NCBI RefSeq assembly: GCF_017813365.1
Contig: NZ_JAGIZA010000005.1
Span: forward strand, 1 to 64,000
DNA: 64,000 nt
Source of the DNA: Roseomonas indoligenes
Lineage (GTDB): Bacteria > Pseudomonadota > Alphaproteobacteria > Acetobacterales > Acetobacteraceae
Direction: 5' to 3'
Below are positions 39,903-48,744 of this stretch, piece by piece (within the stretch, counting starts at the first letter, position 1; each line of letters opens with the position of its first letter). The notes below the pieces were generated by a model. The model did no database searches, was not told the origin of the DNA, and saw only the letters and a program-made list of their open reading frames with translations. A program made the position numbers and the translations under genes.

Positions 39903-40895
39903 TCAGCGGCGCAGGTGCCGGATGATGGCGCCGAACCCGACCGCGGCCGCCAGCGCCCCCAGCCAGAAAACGTCGCGCTGGCGGCTGGTGAAAACCTCCC
40001 ATGTCGTCGTCCGGGGCTGGCGATCGTCGAAGCGCCCATGCGCGCCGTAGGGGCCGGGCACCGGCTCGAACAGGTTTGCCGGCGCGTCCGCCGCCTGGGG
40101 CTCCTCCGTCAGCTGTCCGCTGTAGCCGGTGCGGGCGAGGTAGCGGTCCACCAGCCCCGGCGCGATCCGGTCCACCGCGATGGTGACGATCGTGGGCAGG
40201 CCGAGCCAGACCTGCCGGCGGCGATGCGTGGCCGCGTAGACGATGGCGGCGGCGGCAACCTCAGGCTGGTAGATGGGCGCAACGGGCTGCGCCTTCCGCC
40301 CCATCTTGTTCAGCGACCAGTCGAACTGCGGGGTATTGCAGGCCGGCAGGTCCACGGTGGTGACATGGACCTTGCTGCCGTCGTGGATCAATTCGGACCG
40401 CAGGGAATCCGTGAAGCCGCGCGTCGCGAACTTGGCGCCGCAATAGGCGGCCTGCAGCGGGATCGCGCGATAGGCGAGCGCGGAGCCGACATTGACGATG
40501 GTGCCGCGGTCGCGTGGGCGCATCCGCTTCAGCGCCGCCATCATCCCGTGCACCTGGCCGAGATAGGTGACCTGGGTGGCGCGCAGCACCTCCTCCGGCG
40601 TGAGTTCGGAGACCGGCGCAAAGACCGTCGCCATGGCGACGTTCACCCAGACGTCGATCGGGCCCATCTCATGCTCCGCCTGCTCCGCCGCCGCTTCCAC
40701 GGCCGCGGCATCGGCCACGTCGGTCGGCACCGGCAGGACGCGCACACCCAGCGACCGCAACTCCTCCGCCGCACTCCCAAGCCGGCCGGGATCCCGGGAG
40801 AGCAGGGCCAGGTCATAGCCCTGGCGCGCGAAGGCCGTCGCGGTGGCCCGCCCGATGCCGGCCCCTGCCCCAGTAACGACGACGACCTTGCCCAT
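39903..40895 (-). CDS. Short-chain dehydrogenase/reductase with C-terminal membrane tail
   Basis: 330 residues from ATG at 40895, preceded by GGAGGTGGAG. Cofactor motif TGAGAGIG (residues 8-15), an Asn-containing NVAMAT strand and the catalytic YCGAK (near 155). Residues 225-330 extend beyond the classical fold and end in a hydrophobic stretch (FWLGALAAAVGFGAIIRHL), so the enzyme may be membrane-attached. Substrate unknown. Confidence 0.8.
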   Translation of the reverse strand: MGKVVVVTGAGAGIGRATATAFARQGYDLALLSRDPGRLGSAAEELRSLGVRVLPVPTDVADAAAVEAAAEQAEHEMGPIDVWVNVAMATVFAPVSELTPEEVLRATQVTYLGQVHGMMAALKRMRPRDRGTIVNVGSALAYRAIPLQAAYCGAKFATRGFTDSLRSELIHDGSKVHVTTVDLPACNTPQFDWSLNKMGRKAQPVAPIYQPEVAAAAIVYAATHRRRQVWLGLPTIVTIAVDRIAPGLVDRYLARTGYSGQLTEEPQAADAPANLFEPVPGPYGAHGRFDDRQPRTTTWEVFTSRQRDVFWLGALAAAVGFGAIIRHLRR

Positions 40896-40954
40896 GGGCT
40901 CCACCTCCACCTGAGCGAGCGCAACGCGCCGCGCCGGGCCAGGTTCGGGCCGCG

Positions 40955-41689
40955 CTAATCTCCCCGCAGCAGCGCTGCCAGCGCCGGCGAGAGACCGGTG
41001 GATTCCCGGCCGCGCACCGGGGCCAGCGGCCCCTGGCGGGCGCGGGCGGGCCCGATCGCCGCCAGGGCCTCGGCCATCCGCACGCCGCAGGCCATTCCGT
41101 CCAGCAGCGGCACGGGGGAGGCGTCCCGCAGCGCCCGTTCCATCCCCGCCAGAGCCGCGCCGCCGAGCACGACGGCATCCGCCCCGCCCGCGACCAGCCG
41201 CGCCACGCCCTCACCCACCGCGCGGACCGCGCCTTCGGCGTCCACCATCGCCCGTTGCGGCGTGAAATCCACGCCGACCAGGCCGGCGCAGCGCGAGGTC
41301 AGGCCGTGGTTGTCGATGAGGCGGCGGTAGGACTCCGTCCCTCCGAAGGTCACCAGCCCGAAGCGGTTGCCGAGCATGCAGGCGGCGAAGCAGGCCGCCT
41401 CCGTCATGCCCACCACCGGGCAGGGCATCAGCTGCCGCGCCGCCTCCAGTGCCGTGTCCAGCGAGACGGCGAGCACCACGGCATCCACTTTCCCCGCATG
41501 CTCCGCGAGCAGGTCCAGGATGCCGTGCGCCGCGATCGCGTTCTCCAGCCCGGAGGAGATCACGGCCGGCCCGAAGCGCGGCGTGCCCGGCACGATCTCA
41601 ACGCCCGGCGAGGCGGCGGCGCGCGCGGCCTCCGCGCAGCGCGCGGTGATGGCTTCGGTGGTGTTCGCGTTGGCGACGAGGATTCGCAT
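40955..41689 (-). CDS. Asp/Glu/hydantoin racemase-family protein lacking both active-site cysteines
   Basis: 244 residues with the family layout: ILVANANTTEAITARC at the start, PRFGPAVISSGLE, and the two half-site regions. In active racemases these carry Cys as in ACFGD and VLGC; here they read AVSLD (near 75-79) and VLGG (near 183-186). Two Cys at other positions (MTEAACFAACML) do not align with the catalytic sites. It therefore probably does not racemise by the two-base mechanism and may act as a lyase, isomerase or binding protein. Neighbour of a TauD-like protein that is likewise altered. Confidence 0.7.
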   Translation of the reverse strand: MRILVANANTTEAITARCAEAARAAASPGVEIVPGTPRFGPAVISSGLENAIAAHGILDLLAEHAGKVDAVVLAVSLDTALEAARQLMPCPVVGMTEAACFAACMLGNRFGLVTFGGTESYRRLIDNHGLTSRCAGLVGVDFTPQRAMVDAEGAVRAVGEGVARLVAGGADAVVLGGAALAGMERALRDASPVPLLDGMACGVRMAEALAAIGPARARQGPLAPVRGRESTGLSPALAALLRGD

Positions 41690-41694
41690 GGAGG

Positions 41695-42411
41695 CTAGCG
41701 GAGCCCGGCGAAGCCCGGGCTGTCCAGGCGGGAGGGTTCCTCCCTGGCGGCCGCCATGGCCGCACCGGGCAGCCGGTCCACCCAGACGAGGAAGGGGTTG
41801 AAGGCCAGGATGTCCCCGCCGCGCAGGCTGAGGGTCAGCGGCTCGCCCAGCGCCTCGGCAATGGCGGCGGGCACCCGGTCCTCGGGCAGGGCGGCATCGT
41901 CCCAGCGCGCGGCGAAGACGCCACCCTCATAGGAGAAGACGGGCAGGGCCGGCTCCCCACGCGCCTCGTAAAGGGCCGCCAGTCCGGGACGGTCCGCCCG
42001 AAGCAAGGCGTTGTGGATGCAGGCCGCCGAGCGCAGGCGCGCGACGGCGGGCTCGGCCACGCGCAGCAGCAGCGCGTCGCAGGCTTCCGTGTGGCGGTTG
42101 CCCATGGCGGGCGCAGGCGAGACGGCCTGCCCGAGCCGGGAAGCCAGGGCGCGCAGCGGCGCCTCCGCGTCGCCCGAGGGAGGAAGGCCGCGCAGGAGGG
42201 CGAAGCCGCGGCCGTGGTCCAGCCGGCTCCGCAGCTCCTGGGCCAGGGCGTCCAGAAGCGGGGTGGCGCCGCCGGGCGCAGCGAGTTCGGCGGCGTGATC
42301 CGCGCCCAGCGGGATCATCTGCTCGTTCGGGGCCAGTTCCGCCGCGGACCAGAGGATGGGGCCGGCCAGCGGCACCAGGCGCCGCGGGGCGATGTTCAGG
42401 GGATCACTCAT
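41695..42411 (-). CDS. TauD/TfdA-like protein with incomplete iron site
   Basis: 238 residues, well below the usual 280-330. Family landmarks are present: HGRGFALLRGLP, IHNALLRADRPGLAALYEA, PVFSYEGGVFAARW and LTLSLRGGDILAFNPFLVW. In 2-oxoglutarate dioxygenases the iron is held by an HTD motif and a distal His; here the first reads HTE (about 106-108) and the distal position is Trp (FLVWVDR). It is probably not a normal dioxygenase. It lies five bases upstream of the racemase-like gene, so the pair are co-transcribed. Confidence 0.65.
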   Translation of the reverse strand: MSDPLNIAPRRLVPLAGPILWSAAELAPNEQMIPLGADHAAELAAPGGATPLLDALAQELRSRLDHGRGFALLRGLPPSGDAEAPLRALASRLGQAVSPAPAMGNRHTEACDALLLRVAEPAVARLRSAACIHNALLRADRPGLAALYEARGEPALPVFSYEGGVFAARWDDAALPEDRVPAAIAEALGEPLTLSLRGGDILAFNPFLVWVDRLPGAAMAAAREEPSRLDSPGFAGLR

Positions 42412-42523
42412 CCCCGCCAGGGTAGCGCCCCGGACGGCCGGCGCAAAAACATGGCGCAACTCTTCACCCCCGCGCGGCGGCGGCGCAGGCTGTCCCCCCC
42501 CGCCCAGGAAAGGACCGCTCGCC

Positions 42524-43687
42524 ATGGATGCCCTGCCCTCCCACCCCGGCCTGGACCTGCCCTTCGATGCGGAGGCCATCCTCGGCCGGCTGCGTCCATG
42601 GGTGGAGTGCGAGAGCCCGACCTTCGACGCCGCCGCCGTGAACCGCATGATGGACCTGGCCGCGCGGGACCTGGCGATGATGGGGGCCCGGATCGACCGC
42701 ATCCCCGGCCGCATGGGATTCGGCGGCTGCGTGCGCGCCCGTTTCCCGCACGCCGATGGCGATGCCCCCGGCATTCTCGTCCTCGCCCACCTGGACACGG
42801 TGCATCCGCTGGGCACGCTGGAGGTCCTGCCCTTCCGGCGGCAGGACGGGCGCTGCTACGGCCCGGGCATCTGCGACATGAAAGGCGGCACGCTGCTGGC
42901 GCTGGAGGCGATCCGGGAGCTCGCACGCGCCGGTATCGCCACCTCCCGCCCCGTCACGGTGCTGCTGACGCCGGACGAGGAGGTGGGCACCCCTTCCACC
43001 CGCGACGTGATCGAGGCCGAGGCGGCGCGCCACGCCGTGGTGCTGGTGCCGGAGCCCGGGAGGCCGACCGATGAGGCGAGCCCCATGGGCGGCGTGGTCA
43101 CCGGCCGCTACGCCATCGCCCGCTTCAACCTGCGGACCACCGGCCGCCCCAGCCATGCCGGCGCGCGCCTGTCCGACGGTAGGTCCGCCATCCGGGAGAT
43201 GTGCCGGCAGATCCTGGCGATCGAGGCCATGACGACGGAGGCCGCCACCTATTCCGTCGGCGTGATCCAGGGCGGGCAGTGGGTGAACTGCGTGGCCACC
43301 CATTGCGACGCCGAGGCGCTGAGCATGGCCAAGCGCCAGGCGGACCTGGACGAGGCGGTGGAGCGGATGCTCGCGCTGAAGGCGAGCGCGTCGGACGTGC
43401 TGGTGGAGGTGCACCGCGGCGTCACCCGCCCGGTCTGGGAGCCCGACGAAGGGGCGATAAAGCTTTACGAGGGCGCCCGGGCTCTCGCCGCCCGGCTCGG
43501 CCACCCCCTTCCGCATGAGAGCGCCGGGGGCGGCTCGGACGGCAATTTCACCGGCGCGCTGGGAATCCCAACGCTGGACGGGTTGGGCGTGCTCGGCGCT
43601 GGGTACCACACCCTCGGCGAATACATTCGCGAGGACAGTCTCGTGCCGAGGGCGAAGCTGCTCGCTGGTCTCCTCGCGAGCGTCTGA
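42524..43687 (+). CDS. M20 metallopeptidase, glutamate carboxypeptidase (CPG2)-like
   Basis: 387 residues. Two-zinc site motifs in order: LAHLDTVHP, ICDMKGG, TPDEEVGTPSTR with the general-base Glu, EPGRP, and a C-terminal AGYHTLGEYI. The dimerisation domain (about 185-295) carries GRPSHAGARLSDGRSA. Members cut C-terminal Glu from folate or peptides, or act on small amides. No signal peptide. Upstream AGGAAAGGA supports ATG at 42524. Confidence 0.8.
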   Translation: MDALPSHPGLDLPFDAEAILGRLRPWVECESPTFDAAAVNRMMDLAARDLAMMGARIDRIPGRMGFGGCVRARFPHADGDAPGILVLAHLDTVHPLGTLEVLPFRRQDGRCYGPGICDMKGGTLLALEAIRELARAGIATSRPVTVLLTPDEEVGTPSTRDVIEAEAARHAVVLVPEPGRPTDEASPMGGVVTGRYAIARFNLRTTGRPSHAGARLSDGRSAIREMCRQILAIEAMTTEAATYSVGVIQGGQWVNCVATHCDAEALSMAKRQADLDEAVERMLALKASASDVLVEVHRGVTRPVWEPDEGAIKLYEGARALAARLGHPLPHESAGGGSDGNFTGALGIPTLDGLGVLGAGYHTLGEYIREDSLVPRAKLLAGLLASV

Positions 43688-43722
43688 CGGAACGGGCGGG
43701 GCAGGTGGGTGTTAGGGCGGGC

Positions 43723-44037
43723 ATGACCAGCCGTTCGGTCCGCCTCCTCGCTCTTCCCGGCACCTTCGCCGGCCTGCTCCTCACCGCCACGTCGGATGCC
43801 CGGGCCCAATCCATCTTCGAGACCAGCCGTGCCCCCGCCGGCGGCGCGACCGGCGCCGAGTCGCGCGGCGACTGGACCATGGGCCAGGCGCCGACCTCCG
43901 ATTTCGATCGCCAGGGCATGCCGGTCGGCCGCGACGGGCGCCCGCTGACCCGCGCCGAGATCATCCGGCGCCGCTCGGCCGCCGCAATGGCGGAGGAGCG
44001 TCGCGAGGCGGCGAGGACGCGCGCGGGCCGATCCTGA
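43723..44037 (+). CDS. Small secreted protein with WxxGQAPTSDF motif (copy 1)
   Basis: 104 residues: signal peptide 1-28 (ending SDARAQ), then GDWTMGQAPTSDFDRQGMP and a basic helical end (RAEIIRRRSAAAMAEERRE). It shares W-x-x-GQAP-S/T-SDF-x-x-QG-x-P and the following R-x-E...R-x-R-AAA with the next gene, so both come from one ancestor. Periplasmic, function unknown. Confidence 0.65.
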   Translation: MTSRSVRLLALPGTFAGLLLTATSDARAQSIFETSRAPAGGATGAESRGDWTMGQAPTSDFDRQGMPVGRDGRPLTRAEIIRRRSAAAMAEERREAARTRAGRS

Positions 44038-44120
44038 AACGGCGCATCAGGAAAAACGGGAACGGTCCTTGCGCGAGACGTTCCGTCGCGCAATCAATCC
44101 GCCGTCTCATGCAGAGAGGC

Positions 44121-44369
44121 ATGTCCATGAAGAAGCGTTTCGCCCTTGCCATCCTCGCCCTCGGCGGAATGGCCGCCGCGGGTTCTGCCATGGCTCAGGG
44201 GGCTACGGGGTCGATCTCGCGTCCCGGCTGGTCCCGCGGGCAGGCGCCGAGTTCCGACTTCAACGCCCAGGGGACGCCGCTCTCGCGCAACGAGGCGGTC
44301 CGCCAGCGCGCCGCCGCTGCCCGGGGCCAGGCGGCACCGGCCCAACCGCGCCGCCGCACCCGCCGCTAG
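44121..44369 (+). CDS. Small secreted protein with WxxGQAPSSDF motif (copy 2)
   Basis: 82 residues from ATG at 44121 (a GAGAGG site precedes it; ATG 44127 is an alternative). Signal peptide MKKRFALAILALGGMAAAG and cleavage near AMAQG, then GWSRGQAPSSDFNAQGTP and a basic tail RRRTRR. Tandem paralogue of the gene at 43723. Confidence 0.65.
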   Translation: MSMKKRFALAILALGGMAAAGSAMAQGATGSISRPGWSRGQAPSSDFNAQGTPLSRNEAVRQRAAAARGQAAPAQPRRRTRR

Positions 44370-44884
44370 GCGGCCCGTCCCAAGAATGGGAATTCGGCGG
44401 TAGCCTCCCAGGGGCCTCCGCGGTAGTGCCAGAGCAGCAGCCCCTCGCCGCGCGCCTCCCAAGGCTCGAATCCCGCGGCCATTTGCGCCTGGAGTGCTCG
44501 CGCAGCCTCGGGCGCCACCTTGTTCTGCACGGTGACGTGCGGGCGGAAGCCGCCCGCGTCCTGCGGCGTCAGCCATTCCCGCCAGTGCGAGGCCAGGAAG
44601 CGCCGCAGGGCGACCAGCGCCGGTCCCTCGACCTCCAGCGCCACGCCGCGGCCCAGAGAGCGCGTGCCTGTGATCCGTAGCGGGATCGGCGGGGTCCCGG
44701 CGCAGGCGACGCGCAGGTTCTCCTCGATCTCCGCCCGCCCTGCACCGGGAAGAGCGTGAAACAGGGTGAGATGCGCGGGGATATGGTTCCGCTCCGGCGG
44801 AAAATGGGCACGGCGCAGCCTGTCCAGGCGCGCGAAGGACAGGTCGTCGAAGCGCAGTGTCAGGATGAGCGGCGCCGCGTCCAT
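44366..44884 (-). CDS. 2H phosphoesterase (2'-5' RNA ligase-like)
   Basis: 172 residues with the two HxTx motifs, HLTL (His 38, Thr 40) and HVTV (His 116, Thr 118), that define the 2H superfamily acting on 2',3'- or 2'-5' phosphate bonds in RNA. The ATG overlaps the stop of opgH by one base (TGATG), so it is co-translated with glucan synthesis genes, although no functional link is known. Confidence 0.8.
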   Translation of the reverse strand: MDAAPLILTLRFDDLSFARLDRLRRAHFPPERNHIPAHLTLFHALPGAGRAEIEENLRVACAGTPPIPLRITGTRSLGRGVALEVEGPALVALRRFLASHWREWLTPQDAGGFRPHVTVQNKVAPEAARALQAQMAAGFEPWEARGEGLLLWHYRGGPWEATAEFPFLGRAA

Positions 44885-47055
44885 CAGCGCACCGGCAGGG
44901 CGAGCAGCGCGTCGAGCCCGGCCGGGTCGGCCAGCAGCGCGGCCTTCTCGGCCCGGGTCAGTGCCGCCAGCGCCTCCTCGGCGGAACCGGCGGCGGCCAC
45001 GCGCGCCCGGCCCATGACAAGGCTGGCATCCAGCGCATTCGGCCGTGCCGGCCCGGGGGGAGGCAGCATGGCGCGGTGGGCGGAAAGCAGGGCGGGATCG
45101 GCGCGAAGCCGTGCCAGCGCCTCGCCCTCCGGCGCCAGCGCCTCCCATTCCGCACGAAGAGCGAGGGTACGGCTCAGGATCGACGGGGGGTCACGCTCCT
45201 CCGGGATCAGCAGCAGGCCGGCGCGGCGCAGCCCCTGTCCCGCTCCCCGCTTCGCGGTCCAGGCCGCGAGCGGGATCGCGAGGGCGAGCCCAACCACCAC
45301 GGGCGACATCCAGGCCGCGAGATAGGGCGAGACGAGGAAGGCCGCGACGCCGAAGGCGAGCCCGAAAGCCGTGTGCCGCCAGTAGAGACGCGCCACCTGC
45401 CCCATTGGCAGGCTGCCATCGTCCCGCGTCTGCGCGGACCAGCCGGAATCCCGCCCGCGCAGGATGGAGAACACGTCCACGGACTGCGTGAGCATCGTCA
45501 CCGGGGCCAGCAGGCCCGCCAGCACCGTCTCGACGACCATGCTGACCAGGGCGCGCAAGCCGCCGCCATGGCCGCGCCGCCACGGGCCGTTCAGCAGCAT
45601 CGCGCCCCAGGCCAGGAGCTTCGGCACTAGCAGCAGCCCCATCGTGCCAATGAAGACCCACTTCGCGCGGACCGGATCGACAACCGGCCAGTTCGGGAAC
45701 AGCGCGGGTCCCTGGGGAAAGTACACGGGCAGGACGAAGCGTGCCTGCAGCGCCAGCAGCACGCCGGCGAGGAGAAAGAGAAGCCAGAGCGGTGCCGTGA
45801 TGTAGGACCCGATCCCGACCAGCAGGTGGGAACGGGAAACGGGATGCAGCCCGCGCGTCGGCAGCACCGCCATGTGCTGCAGGTTCCCCTGGCACCAGCG
45901 CCGATCGCGGATCGCGAGATCGGAGAGCGCCGGCGGGCTTTCCTCGTAGCTGCCCTGGAGGGCCGGGATGAAATGGATGGCCCATCCCTGGCGCCGCATC
46001 AGCGCGGCCTCCACGAAGTCGTGACTCATGATCGTGCCGCCGAAGGGCTTGCGGCCGGGCAGGTGGGGCAACCCCGCCGCCTCGGCGAACGCCGCCGTGC
46101 GGATCATGGCGTTGTGGCCCCAGTAATTCCCCTCCGCCCCGTGCCAGAAGGCGATGCCGTGCGCGATCACCGGCCCATAGAGCCGCCCGGCGAACTGCTG
46201 CATCCGCGCGAAGAGGGAGCGGCCGTTCACGATCACGGGCAGGCTCTGGATCAGCCCCACGCCGGGATGCGCCTCCATGGCGGCGGCAAGGCGGATCAGC
46301 GCCTCGGCCGACATCACGCTGTCCGCGTCCAGGATCAGGAATTGCGGATAGGCGCCGCCGAAGCGCCGCACCCAGTCCGCGATATTGCCGGCCTTTCGGT
46401 CAGTGTTCTTCGCGCGGCGCCGGTAGAAGATCCGCGCCCGCTCCCCCGCCCGGGCGCGGAGCGCCAGGAACGCGTCCTCCTCGCGCGCCCAGGCATCGGG
46501 ATCGGTGGTGTCGCTGAGGATGAAGATGTCGAACGCATCCGCCGCGCCCGCCTCGCGCAGCGCCGCCTCCATGGCCTCAAGGCCGGCCAGCACGCGGCGC
46601 GGGTCCTCGTTGTAGACGGGCATGAGGAGTGCGGTGCGGCCGGTAAGGGCGGGAAGCGGCGCTTCGGGGTCGATGCCCAGCCCCCTGCCCCCGCCGAGTG
46701 CCGTGCTCACCGCGCCGCAAAGGCTGGAGACGAAGGAAAGGGCAATCCAGGCGAAGAGCGGCACGAAAAGCACCAGCACCACCACGCCGGGCGTGAGGGG
46801 GGTTGTGACGTCCAGCACCAGCGCCATCTCGCGCGTGCCGAAGATCGTCAGCAGGATCGCCGCGCCGAAGACGAACAGCCTGCGCCACGCCATGCCACGC
46901 GGCGCGGTGTCCGGCCGGCGCGCGCGGGGCGGTCGCGCGCGCAGGTCCTGGACGGGCATGTCCAGCGGCACCTCCGGCGGCAGGGCGGCGAGGCGGCCGG
47001 GAAGCATCCCGGGGGCCGTGGCGGGGCGGGTCAGGGTGTCCAGCGGAACAGCCAT
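44884..47055 (-). CDS. opgH: Glucan biosynthesis glucosyltransferase H
   Basis: 723 residues. Membrane helices at about 57-75 and 85-110 and five or six more after residue 410 surround a GT2 domain with MPVYNEDP (near 145), LDADSVM (near 242) and DRRWCQGN (near 387, the (Q/R)xxRW motif). OpgH polymerises beta-glucose from UDP-glucose and passes the chain to the periplasm to form osmoregulated periplasmic glucans. It overlaps opgG by 25 bases, so the pair are co-expressed. Confidence 0.9.
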   Translation of the reverse strand: MAVPLDTLTRPATAPGMLPGRLAALPPEVPLDMPVQDLRARPPRARRPDTAPRGMAWRRLFVFGAAILLTIFGTREMALVLDVTTPLTPGVVVLVLFVPLFAWIALSFVSSLCGAVSTALGGGRGLGIDPEAPLPALTGRTALLMPVYNEDPRRVLAGLEAMEAALREAGAADAFDIFILSDTTDPDAWAREEDAFLALRARAGERARIFYRRRAKNTDRKAGNIADWVRRFGGAYPQFLILDADSVMSAEALIRLAAAMEAHPGVGLIQSLPVIVNGRSLFARMQQFAGRLYGPVIAHGIAFWHGAEGNYWGHNAMIRTAAFAEAAGLPHLPGRKPFGGTIMSHDFVEAALMRRQGWAIHFIPALQGSYEESPPALSDLAIRDRRWCQGNLQHMAVLPTRGLHPVSRSHLLVGIGSYITAPLWLLFLLAGVLLALQARFVLPVYFPQGPALFPNWPVVDPVRAKWVFIGTMGLLLVPKLLAWGAMLLNGPWRRGHGGGLRALVSMVVETVLAGLLAPVTMLTQSVDVFSILRGRDSGWSAQTRDDGSLPMGQVARLYWRHTAFGLAFGVAAFLVSPYLAAWMSPVVVGLALAIPLAAWTAKRGAGQGLRRAGLLLIPEERDPPSILSRTLALRAEWEALAPEGEALARLRADPALLSAHRAMLPPPGPARPNALDASLVMGRARVAAAGSAEEALAALTRAEKAALLADPAGLDALLALPVR

Positions 47056-48581
47056 GTCTCAGTCAGCGGGCCGGCATTGTTCTTGAGCAGGGCGCGCAGC
47101 TCGACGAGCTTTTCCCCGCCGGGGACCAGTTCGAACGAAAGGCGCCAGCCCTCCGTCTCTGGGTTGCGCTGCAGCACGGCGTTCTCGATCCGCCCGGTGC
47201 TGGCGGTCACGTCCAGCACCGGCATCTCGCCTGCCGGCAAGGCCGCCAGCCGTCCGCCGGCCGCCTCCAGGACAAAGAGGCGTGTGCCCTGCACCGATGG
47301 CTTCGCACCCTGGCGCCCGCCGGTGAACTGCGCGGGCGGCGGGGTGTTGGGCGCGCCGAAGGCCGCACCGCCGGTCCAGTGCAGGCGGTAGACGTAACTA
47401 TATTCCTGGCCGGGCTTCAGCGGCACCTTGGGGCGCCAGAAGGCGGCGATGTTGTCGTGGATCTCCTCCCGCGTCGGGATTTCCACCAGATGCACCGCGC
47501 CTTCGCCCCAGTCGCCGATCGGCTCCACCCAGGCCCCGGGCCGGCGCTCGTAATGCGCTTCCAGGTCGAGGTAGTCGCGGAAGCTGCGGGCGCGCTGCAT
47601 CAGGCCGAAGGCGCGCGGATTGACGTCACCGAAGACGCTGATTTGCAGCTCACGCGGGTTCGCCAGCGGCCGCCAGATCGCCTCGCCGCGGCCGGTCGAG
47701 AGCATCAGCCCGTCGGAGTCGTGCACGGCCGGGCGGTAGTCGTCCGCCCCAACATGGTCGAGCGCGGAGTGCAGGAACATGCTCGTCAGCGGCGCCACGC
47801 CGACGGTCGGCATCTCGACCCTCGGATAGAGGCGGGATTCGACGTCGAACACCGTCTCCTCGCCCGGGCGGATGGTGAAGCGGAAGGCGCCGGTCGTGCT
47901 CGGGCTGTCCAGCAGCGCGTGGACCACGGTGGAATTCACCCCAGCGCGCGGCCGCTCCAGCCAGAAGGCGCGGAAGAGCGGGAACTCCTCCCCGGACCGC
48001 TCCGCCGTTGCGATCGCCAGGCCGCGAGCCGAGAGGCCGTAGACATGACCCTTGCCGATGGCACGGAAGTAGGAGGCGCCGACAAAGGCGGCCACCTCGT
48101 CGTAGTGGTCCTGCCGGTTCATCGGGTTGGTGAGCCGGAAGCCCGCGAAGCCGAGATCGGGCGCCTGGATGGGCGGGGCGCCGCCGAGTTCCGACAAGGT
48201 GAAGGCGGTCGGGTCGTAGGGGATCGGCGTCGCCCGGCCGTCGGCCACCTCGAAGAGGCCGACCTTCGCCTTGAACAGGAAGCCCCGGTGGAAGGGCTGC
48301 ATCTGGAAGGGCAATCCTTCCGCCCGCCACATGGCCCGTTGCGGAGCGAAGCGGATGGTTCGGTAGGCGTCGTAGCTCAGATCCGCGAAGGGGGCGGGCA
48401 GCCGCTCATCCGGCGCGGCATAGGGCTTGGCGGCCAACTCGCGCGCCATGGTGCGGACGGTGGTGTCGTCGAAGGGGCGCACGGGGTCGTCCGCGGCCTC
48501 CGCGCGCTCGTAGAGCGTGCCGGGAATGCGGGGCATGAGCCCGGCCATGGCCAGTCCGGCGATCAGGGCGCGGCGGTGCAA
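47031..48581 (-). CDS. opgG: Periplasmic glucan biosynthesis protein G/D
   Basis: 516 residues; a Tat-like start MHRRALIAGLAMAGLMP leads to the OpgG/OpgD fold: LSYDAYRTIRFAPQRAMW, PFHRGFLFK, FGDVNPRAFGLMQR and the LYPR, WVEP elements of the family. It works in the periplasm with OpgH on glucan backbone or branches. The N-terminal RR could mean OpgD-type Tat export rather than Sec; OpgG and OpgD cannot be separated here. Confidence 0.88.
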   Translation of the reverse strand: MHRRALIAGLAMAGLMPRIPGTLYERAEAADDPVRPFDDTTVRTMARELAAKPYAAPDERLPAPFADLSYDAYRTIRFAPQRAMWRAEGLPFQMQPFHRGFLFKAKVGLFEVADGRATPIPYDPTAFTLSELGGAPPIQAPDLGFAGFRLTNPMNRQDHYDEVAAFVGASYFRAIGKGHVYGLSARGLAIATAERSGEEFPLFRAFWLERPRAGVNSTVVHALLDSPSTTGAFRFTIRPGEETVFDVESRLYPRVEMPTVGVAPLTSMFLHSALDHVGADDYRPAVHDSDGLMLSTGRGEAIWRPLANPRELQISVFGDVNPRAFGLMQRARSFRDYLDLEAHYERRPGAWVEPIGDWGEGAVHLVEIPTREEIHDNIAAFWRPKVPLKPGQEYSYVYRLHWTGGAAFGAPNTPPPAQFTGGRQGAKPSVQGTRLFVLEAAGGRLAALPAGEMPVLDVTASTGRIENAVLQRNPETEGWRLSFELVPGGEKLVELRALLKNNAGPLTETWLFRWTP

Positions 48582-48744
48582 GAGGATCTCCTAAAGGGGG
48601 CGCCTTAACGAAGGTTGGGCGTCGGGCCTAGAACGGGGTGGGCGGGGATGGTTTCCTCTCGCACTGCAATGTGGCAGGGCCGTGGCCGGACGGTCACGGC
48701 CCCGCCGGGCCGCCACGGGCAGGGAAGGGGTTGCACGGGCGCGC

